Assembly: GCA_002404375.1 (NCBI GenBank)
Contig: DHJO01000197.1
Span: 26,593-37,624, forward strand
Reading direction: 5' to 3'
Source: Gemmatimonadales bacterium UBA4718
Lineage (GTDB): Bacteria > Gemmatimonadota > Gemmatimonadetes > Gemmatimonadales > Gemmatimonadaceae
Length of the DNA: 11,032 bases
Shown piece by piece: positions 6,018 through 11,032 of this stretch. The notes beneath the pieces were generated by a model. That model saw only the letters and a program-made list of their open reading frames with translations. It had not been told where the DNA came from and ran no database searches. A program made the translations under genes and the position numbers. Within the stretch, counting starts at the first letter, position 1. Every line of letters begins with the position of its first letter.

Positions 6018-6488
6018 ATGCATAACCGACTCATTCTTCCACTGCTCTGCGCAGCATCAGTCGCGTTTGCCGCGGCTCCATTCTCCCACGACGGAAAAGC
6101 CGTCGCCTCGACGAAGCACAACGGGGTGGAAAAAACCGCTCCGATCGTATCCACATTCGACATCACGCGCCCGAAGGACGACGCCGAGAAGCTCAAATTC
6201 TCTCTGCGCGTGACCAACAACACGTCGAAGATGCTGGAGCTTCGCTACCCCGACGGACAGACCCACGACTTCGTGGTGAAGGATTTCGCGGGCAGGGAAG
6301 TCTGGAAGTGGAGCGAGGGCCGCATGTTCACTTCCGCGATGCGCAGCGAGACGCTGAAGGGAAAGGGCGCGACGACGTTCGAGGAGAGCTGGAGCCCGAA
6401 GGGCATGCACGGATCCTTCACCGCCGTCGCGACACTCCGCAGCAACAACTTCCCGATCGAGACTACGGTTCAGTTCGTACTGCCATAG
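6018..6488 (+). CDS. Secreted BsuPI-domain (intracellular proteinase inhibitor-like) protein
   Basis: A 156-residue protein starting at an ATG followed by a good Sec signal peptide (residues 1-19, RLILPLLCAASVAFA, cut before AAP). The frame is open back to a GTG at 5973, but those 15 residues would bury the signal, so I chose 6018. Neither start has a clear Shine-Dalgarno. Residues 57-151 match the BsuPI immunoglobulin-like fold (PF12690). Seen are LRVTNNTSKMLELRYPDGQT, then HDFVVKDFAGREVWKWSEG and a beta-rich end. BsuPI was described in Bacillus subtilis as an inhibitor of an intracellular serine protease, but most secreted homologues are uncharacterised. Here the protein would be periplasmic or external, so an inhibitor role is not assured. 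It is monocistronic, diverges from the atp operon and ends in its own terminator. Confidence 0.85.
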   Translation: MHNRLILPLLCAASVAFAAAPFSHDGKAVASTKHNGVEKTAPIVSTFDITRPKDDAEKLKFSLRVTNNTSKMLELRYPDGQTHDFVVKDFAGREVWKWSEGRMFTSAMRSETLKGKGATTFEESWSPKGMHGSFTAVATLRSNNFPIETTVQFVLP

Positions 6489-6516
6489 TCGCGCGTCACA
6501 CGACAGATAGAAACTG

Positions 6517-6545
6517 AAACGCGCTCTCTCGAGCGCGTTTTTTTT
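6517..6545 (+). terminator. Intrinsic terminator after the BsuPI-domain gene
   Basis: AAACGCGCTC (6517-6526) pairs perfectly with GAGCGCGTTT (6531-6540) around the loop TCTC, a 10-bp stem running into eight T residues (6538-6545). It lies 28 bases after the stop. Read on the minus strand, the same hairpin is followed by TTTCAGTTTC. It may therefore also serve, more weakly, the convergent PepSY gene that ends at 6594. Confidence 0.92.
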
Positions 6546-6593
6546 CGTTCTAGCTCGAACCTGGAACAATCCATTTTTGCGCGGCACTTGGCC

Positions 6594-8126
6594 TCAGTTG
6601 CCAAGGCCGAGGCGCTTGACTCGACGGACCAGGAGTACGACCCCAGACCCCGAGGAGGCGAGTCCGCCGAGCAGGAGCGGCAGGATGATGCAATACCACA
6701 AGAGTCGATGATGATTGAGCGCCGGATAGTCGTAGCTATGTAGCGCATCCCGAAGCCACCGCTGCCGACGCACGGCACGATTTACGAAACCCGTTGGCGT
6801 GCCGTTGACCGCATCCAGGTAAATCGTCGATCGCTCTCGATCAGCGAAGCGTACGCGCCACACCGGGAGATGCATTTCGCGTCCGGGCCGGGCGTAGTAG
6901 TACGTATCGTAAGCCGCTAGGCGATCAGCGCGCTCGATGGGAATCGAGTCGCCGAGTATTGATGCTGCGACGGCACGGGCATCGTTCATGGCAAGCTCAG
7001 TCCGCACTTCCCCCGCTGCGGCGTCCACCCAGAACTCGCGGCCGTCCCCGAGATGGAAATCGTAGCCGGGCCGACCGCGAACCTGGAGGAGGTCGATTGC
7101 AATAGGCGCAGCCACGCGCTGGGAGGCTCGACGCAGTCTTGCGAGTGCGTCGGCCTCCGTAAGGCGCACAGCGTCCCATCGCAGCGCGCCTCCACGCGCG
7201 AGCGCTCCCTGGCCACTTCGCGGACTATTGCTCTCCCCCACGTTTTCCAAAATCGCGCTGAACGTCCAGGTCAGAACTATCAGCCCAAAAAAGATCCCCG
7301 CGAGATGATGCCACTTGGAGACGCCACGGTGCGGGCTCGGGCGCCACACTACCCCTTTTTTCCGAGGGCGCAGTTGGGAGACGCCTAATACGATGCCCGT
7401 CAGCGCGAGGAATGTCCCCAGGGATGTCGTGGCAACAGCGACGGCCAGCCATGCTTCGCTCCGCCGATAAAGCCACCTGAAGTAAAACCAGTGCGGCACT
7501 GTGCCAAACCACGTTGTAAGGCGAGTGCGGGTTGTAACGACACCGAAGGGCTCCCCTCCGCGCACGCTCACGTACACCGCGGTTCGATCAGGATCTGTGA
7601 ACTGCACTCGATAGGCGGGAAAGCCGGTCGCATAGTCGTGATTCATCATGTAGCGGTCGCCGACCAGGAGCCGGTCGATCGCCGAGACGCGAGGTGTCGG
7701 TCCGACAATGCGGCGCGCGACGATGGCAGCCATCTCGGGCAGTGTTGGCGAAAGCACGGTCCCGTTCATCGCGTCGACGAGCAAGGCGGGCACGTAGGTG
7801 TCGCTCTGCTCGCTCGAGAACTGGTAGACGAGTCGGTCTCCCAGGCGCATCAGCCGGCCAGCAACCGCCGCACGTTCTTCATTGAGCCCGGTAACGTCGG
7901 CGCGGGCGAGATATCCGGTCGCGGTTGCTGCCGCGCGCGAGAAGCCCACGAGTGGCTGTCCCAACGAGAATGGCTGCAGGAGAGCCAGCTGTCTGGATTC
8001 CGTCAGCGCCGGCCACGGGTAGAAGACCATGACGATCCCCGACGAGAACCACACGCAAACCAGCACACCGAGGACGAGCCCCGTCCAGCGATGCGCCAGG
8101 TAATCGAGGCGTTTCCAGGGAAACAT
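6594..8126 (-). CDS. PepSY-associated TM (PiuB-type) inner-membrane protein, possible siderophore reductase
   Basis: A 510-residue four-helix inner-membrane protein. Helices lie at about 15-36, 226-250, 273-294 and 476-500, with two large soluble segments (38-222 and 296-470) on the same side. Each segment ends in a PepSY-like beta module: FPAYRVQFTDPDRTAVYV (169-186) and LPVWRVRFADRERSTIYL (420-437). The two halves look like an internal duplication. Histidines sit beside the membrane at His12 (AHRWTG), His212 (VPHWFY), His273/274 (WHHLAG) and His472/473 (NHHRLL). In the related reductase FoxB, membrane histidines bind haem and the protein reduces ferric siderophores; PiuB relatives are iron-regulated. 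A reductase role is therefore reasonable but inferred. It lies on the same strand as the receptor gene, which is 380 bases upstream with a small opposite gene between. No clear Shine-Dalgarno is visible. Confidence 0.85.
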   Translation of the reverse strand: MFPWKRLDYLAHRWTGLVLGVLVCVWFSSGIVMVFYPWPALTESRQLALLQPFSLGQPLVGFSRAAATATGYLARADVTGLNEERAAVAGRLMRLGDRLVYQFSSEQSDTYVPALLVDAMNGTVLSPTLPEMAAIVARRIVGPTPRVSAIDRLLVGDRYMMNHDYATGFPAYRVQFTDPDRTAVYVSVRGGEPFGVVTTRTRLTTWFGTVPHWFYFRWLYRRSEAWLAVAVATTSLGTFLALTGIVLGVSQLRPRKKGVVWRPSPHRGVSKWHHLAGIFFGLIVLTWTFSAILENVGESNSPRSGQGALARGGALRWDAVRLTEADALARLRRASQRVAAPIAIDLLQVRGRPGYDFHLGDGREFWVDAAAGEVRTELAMNDARAVAASILGDSIPIERADRLAAYDTYYYARPGREMHLPVWRVRFADRERSTIYLDAVNGTPTGFVNRAVRRQRWLRDALHSYDYPALNHHRLLWYCIILPLLLGGLASSGSGVVLLVRRVKRLGLGN

Positions 8127-8157
8127 GGTTGACTGTTCTTATTCGTGGCTGGCCGCT

Positions 8158-8186
8158 ACGTTAGAACGTCAGCGGCTATCAGGCAA
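8158..8186 (-). promoter_or_regulatory. Weak candidate promoter of the PepSY gene
   Basis: On the minus strand TTGCCT (8181-8186) and TAACGT (8158-8163) stand 17 bases apart, matching four and three of six consensus bases. The leader would be roughly 25 bases long. It lies in the 72-base gap between two divergent starts, where some promoter is expected. No known iron-regulator box was recognised here. Confidence 0.22.
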
Positions 8187-8198
8187 CGAGAGGAATGT

Positions 8199-8480
8199 AT
8201 GAATATTACCGGCGGACAACTCGTGCTCGGCGATCGAGAAGTGGCGATCAATGGTCTTCAGATTATTCTGGATGAAGGCGCGAGGGGTCACAATGAGTCC
8301 GGCCTCTCAGACTGGCGCGGCCACTTTCGGCTCAACGCGGAGCAGCGCCGGCGCGTTGGAGACCTGGTTGGCGAAGCGAAAATCATCTTTGATGACAGGC
8401 GCAGCGGGCCAGTCCTGATCGACCGCTACAACGCCATCTCGGGCGAAGCCTCCTTCACAGGAGCCGGCGAGCTAAAGTAA
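8199..8480 (+). CDS. Small protein of unknown function (93 residues)
   Basis: I do not recognise this protein. It has 93 residues, with no signal peptide, membrane helix or cysteine, so it is probably cytosolic. The pattern of alternating hydrophobic residues (QLVLGDREVAINGLQIIL, then WRGHFRL, AKIIFDD and PVLIDRY) suggests a small beta-rich fold. It ends in FTGAGELK, a glycine-spaced finish that would suit a last strand. The start is decided by the site GAGAGGA six bases before the ATG. An in-frame GTG at 8145 has no such site and would add a meaningless arginine-rich leader. It is read opposite to both neighbours, diverging from the PepSY gene and converging on the receptor gene. The 25-base gap to the receptor stop holds no clear terminator. 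The good ribosome site and consistent composition make it a likely real gene. Confidence 0.68.
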   Translation: MNITGGQLVLGDREVAINGLQIILDEGARGHNESGLSDWRGHFRLNAEQRRRVGDLVGEAKIIFDDRRSGPVLIDRYNAISGEASFTGAGELK

Positions 8481-8505
8481 AGCGAAGCGCTCTCCCATAT
8501 CGTAA

Positions 8506-11032
8506 TCAATTCGGCTTCGGCTTCGGTTTCTCCGCAAAAGTCACCGGATACCCGAAACTCCACTGATCATGCTCACGCTCTTTCATCGGGATCCCGAGCA
8601 TCACCTTGAAGAACGGCAACAGCTCGCGCTGCGACGGCGTCACGATCGCGGCGGCGATCTCCGGCTGCACCCAGAAAGTCCTCCAGTAACTTTTCTCCGT
8701 CGCATTCGCGCTGTCCAGCTCCGCCTTACCCGCTCCGCCCTGCCCGCGCGCGAGAAATTCGCCAAGTGGCACGTACAAGTCGCGCACCTGCTTCGAGAAG
8801 GTCGCATCCGCGCTGTCGATCGACGCGAGCTGCGCCTTGCTCAGGAAAAGTGAATCGCTCTGATCTGTCAGCAGCTTGTAGATGTCGGAGGTTCTACCGA
8901 GATAGAACGCGGTGAGCGAATCGGCGGATCGCCGCTGCCATCCGGCCGGTCCCCTCACTGGCTCGACCGCGCGACGCAGCTTCTGCAGATTGTAATCGGT
9001 AGAAAGCTCGAACGAGAAATCGATCACGATCCGGAATGGATTCCTGAGCAGCGTCCGGCCGGGACGCGTATCGGCGAAGCGCGGATTCACGTCGTAGGCA
9101 AACCTGTTGTTGGCCGCATCGAAGCCGCGCGGCACCAGCAGCACCGGATCCGGCGTCGCTGGCGACCCCCAGCCGCGCAGCGAATTGCCGTGCACGAGCT
9201 GATCGACGCCCGCCAGCACGTTCTCCAGATAGACGTTCGGCGACACACGGTACCCCCAGCGGCGGGGCGTTGGAGGACGCCACTGGATGTTGAGCGACTG
9301 GGTCCACGGCCCCCTGCACCCATTCCTCGGCGCCACATGGCCCAGGTTGGCGATGAGACAGCCGCGCGCCGTCGGTGAACCGTTGGCGAGCAGCGTGCGG
9401 AGCTGCGCCGCGAGATTCGCGTCGCTCGCGGTCGCCGGGTCGGGAATGTAGGCGCGGTCCCCGCTCCGGCCGTCGCCGTTCACGTCGCCCTGTACGATCG
9501 GCGTGAAAGGCAATCCCGATTGGGCACGCGCGAACAGCGTCACCGTTCCGATCTTCGCCGTCGAGAATGCGCTGGTGACAACGAAGACATGACGCGCGTC
9601 GTTCGCCCCGGCCGCCCATTCACGCTGTCGCGGATCGCCGAACGCGGCGCCATCGAAGCCGCGATACTGTCGCTTCGTCTCCTGCAGCGTGTACCCGATC
9701 GACCCGTAGAAGGAAGCGCCACCCCTGAACTTGAACACGTCCGGCGACAGCCCGAGGTTGAGCTGCCCACCGTATCCACGCAGATCGCTCACCCTCACGC
9801 CCACTCCACCGTACTGATCCGACTTCCTCGATTCCACCGCCGACACCGTTCCGCTCGCGGGATCGATCGAGGCCGCCGATACGAAAACCGGCCGATTCGC
9901 TTCTTCGCCGAGACTCAGCTTGCTCACGCCGCCAAAGTTCGCGTCTACCACTCCGGGCTGCGCAAGATCGTACGACACCAGAGTGCCAGCCCTCAGGAGC
10001 CAGCTGCTCAGGCTGGTGTTCCAGTCGAGCGACGCGCGCCAGCTCCTCGGCACATCATAGGACGGATCGATCAGCGTCACCGACGGCGCCCGCTCGGCCA
10101 ATACTCCGCTCCCGTTCACGCATTGGGTCGGTATCGAGCTCGGGTCAGTCGCGAAGAGAGACCAGTCGGGAGTCGGCACCGCGGCGCCGACGCAGTTGAG
10201 GAACGACGTCCCTCCGGCGAGACCGGTCGATGCCGACGCATCCGCCAGGATCCCCGGATGCAATAAATCGCGAAACTCCCCGATTCCACCCCTAAGCGTC
10301 CCCGACATGGATCGAAAGTAAGTTCCGGTCTGGTTCATCATCGTGCCGGACCCGTTGTCCTTGTCACGATTGTACGTGAAGGTGAAGCCAATGCGCGGGC
10401 TCACATGAACGCGCGAGGGCGCGACGCCGGTGCGAACGCCCAGCGCCTGCTCGAGCGCGATGTTTCTCGCCGGCTTGCCGCCGAATCCGTCGGCCTCGAG
10501 TCGCGCCCCGTAGAGAACACTGAAATACCGCGACCGCGCGTAGTTGTGCGCGAGCGCGGCCGCGGTATTCCACACCTTGCCCTCACGCGGCGGCTCCGTC
10601 AGCGTGCGCGAGAAGCTGCTGGCACGCCCGGCGGTGAAGTCTTCGATCGAATTGAAGTTGAAGCTGCCAAGTCCGTTCGAGAATCCCTGCTCTTTCAGAC
10701 CGTCGACGCGTCCCCACAGCAGCCCCTTGAAGCGGTGGGTTCTGCCGTGCGCGTTCCACTCGGTCTGATTGCCGGCTTCGAGCGTCCACTTCGATTCGTG
10801 CGTCGGCAGGAACGATCCGCCGCCAAGGAGTAGCGATGTGATGTCGGTTCCGGCGCCGGGATTGTCCGAGCGCACCAATATGCTCGCCCCTGGGAGCGCC
10901 TGATACGGGGCGACATCGCTGCGGACCCCACTCAACGCGATTCGCGTTTCGTTCAACGTGCGTCGTCCCGCTCCAACGTATGAGCCGAGTGTGAGTTGGG
11001 CACCGAGCGTCCGTTCGCGCTTCTCGCTCGCC
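8506..11032 (-). CDS. TonB-dependent receptor-like (Oar-type) outer-membrane barrel with Spy/CpxP-like C-terminal tail (N-terminus cut by window edge)
   Basis: The visible 841 residues begin inside the beta-barrel. The signal peptide, any carboxypeptidase-regulatory-like domain and the plug lie beyond the right edge. The frame is open through the edge, so the TTG at 10956 is not the start. Alternating aromatic/polar strands and long loops run to about residue 685. Landmarks are a calcium-loop-like GDVNGDGRSGDRAYIPD (515-531) and two probable disulfide pairs, one of them Cys558/Cys572 ending NGCRGPWTQSLNIQW. These are typical of Oar-type receptors. After what looks like the closing strand (RNPFRIVIDFSFEL) come about 155 more residues. 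They are helical and charged, with two LTxxQ-like motifs, LSKAQ (730-734) and VTPSQ (797-801), and end in the repeat KPKPKPN. A normal receptor ends at the barrel's last strand. The ligand is unknown. Confidence 0.87.
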   Translation of the reverse strand, partial: ASEKRERTLGAQLTLGSYVGAGRRTLNETRIALSGVRSDVAPYQALPGASILVRSDNPGAGTDITSLLLGGGSFLPTHESKWTLEAGNQTEWNAHGRTHRFKGLLWGRVDGLKEQGFSNGLGSFNFNSIEDFTAGRASSFSRTLTEPPREGKVWNTAAALAHNYARSRYFSVLYGARLEADGFGGKPARNIALEQALGVRTGVAPSRVHVSPRIGFTFTYNRDKDNGSGTMMNQTGTYFRSMSGTLRGGIGEFRDLLHPGILADASASTGLAGGTSFLNCVGAAVPTPDWSLFATDPSSIPTQCVNGSGVLAERAPSVTLIDPSYDVPRSWRASLDWNTSLSSWLLRAGTLVSYDLAQPGVVDANFGGVSKLSLGEEANRPVFVSAASIDPASGTVSAVESRKSDQYGGVGVRVSDLRGYGGQLNLGLSPDVFKFRGGASFYGSIGYTLQETKRQYRGFDGAAFGDPRQREWAAGANDARHVFVVTSAFSTAKIGTVTLFARAQSGLPFTPIVQGDVNGDGRSGDRAYIPDPATASDANLAAQLRTLLANGSPTARGCLIANLGHVAPRNGCRGPWTQSLNIQWRPPTPRRWGYRVSPNVYLENVLAGVDQLVHGNSLRGWGSPATPDPVLLVPRGFDAANNRFAYDVNPRFADTRPGRTLLRNPFRIVIDFSFELSTDYNLQKLRRAVEPVRGPAGWQRRSADSLTAFYLGRTSDIYKLLTDQSDSLFLSKAQLASIDSADATFSKQVRDLYVPLGEFLARGQGGAGKAELDSANATEKSYWRTFWVQPEIAAAIVTPSQRELLPFFKVMLGIPMKEREHDQWSFGYPVTFAEKPKPKPN

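Noticed and set aside
8129..8162. TTGACT followed by TACGTT as a plus-strand promoter for the small gene
   Set aside because: The spacing is 22 bases, too long for a sigma-70-type promoter.
9520..10266. Plus-strand frame of 248 codons and a minus-strand out-of-frame one at 8894-9619
   Set aside because: Both overlap the receptor coding frame, are arginine-rich and lack family motifs.
10954..10956. TTG as the start of the receptor gene
   Set aside because: The frame stays open and barrel-like through the right edge, so this TTG is an internal leucine codon.

Overview
The window is GC-rich bacterial chromosome. The gene set suggests an aerobic Gram-negative soil-type bacterium, most likely a Gemmatimonadota relative. 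The reasons are an AtpZ-AtpI-AtpB-AtpE-AtpF-AtpH order, an Oar-like TonB-receptor barrel carrying a DVNGDG loop and an NGCRGPW motif, and a lipoprotein RND/MacA-type adaptor with a glycine-rich insert. This assignment is inferred from gene style; no marker gene fixes it.

Layout from left to right. (1) 1-2586, minus strand: a two-gene piece of a tripartite efflux operon. An outer-membrane TolC-family channel is followed, with a 4-base GTGA overlap, by a HlyD/MacA-type periplasmic adaptor that runs off the left edge. (2) 2611-5798, minus strand: a compact ATP synthase operon with two small membrane accessory proteins (AtpZ, AtpI-like), then subunits a, c, b and delta. It ends in an intrinsic terminator, and no F1 catalytic genes (alpha, gamma, beta, epsilon) follow. 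A strong hairpin lies between the c and b genes, and a CRP-type palindrome sits just upstream of atpZ. (3) 6018-6545, plus strand: a divergent single gene for a secreted BsuPI-domain protein, with its own strong terminator. (4) 6594-11032: a PepSY/PiuB-type inner-membrane protein (minus), an unrecognised 93-residue protein (plus), and the C-terminal 841 residues of a TonB-dependent receptor-like barrel (minus) that enters from the right edge.

How they work together: the atp operon supplies the membrane proton channel and stalk parts of F1Fo ATP synthase, while the F1 head must be encoded elsewhere. The left-hand genes build an export route across the envelope. The right-hand genes look like an outer-membrane import or surface module. 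The receptor may handle an iron chelate or another large ligand, and the PepSY protein has the architecture of inner-membrane reductases that act on imported ferric siderophores. That link rests on adjacency only.

I saw no CRISPR array, tRNA, rRNA, insertion sequence, attachment site or phage gene, and no clear sign of an entirely new system. The points most worth a second look are the Spy/CpxP-like helical tail on the receptor, the split ATP synthase locus with its regulatory hairpins, and the internally duplicated PepSY protein with paired histidines.
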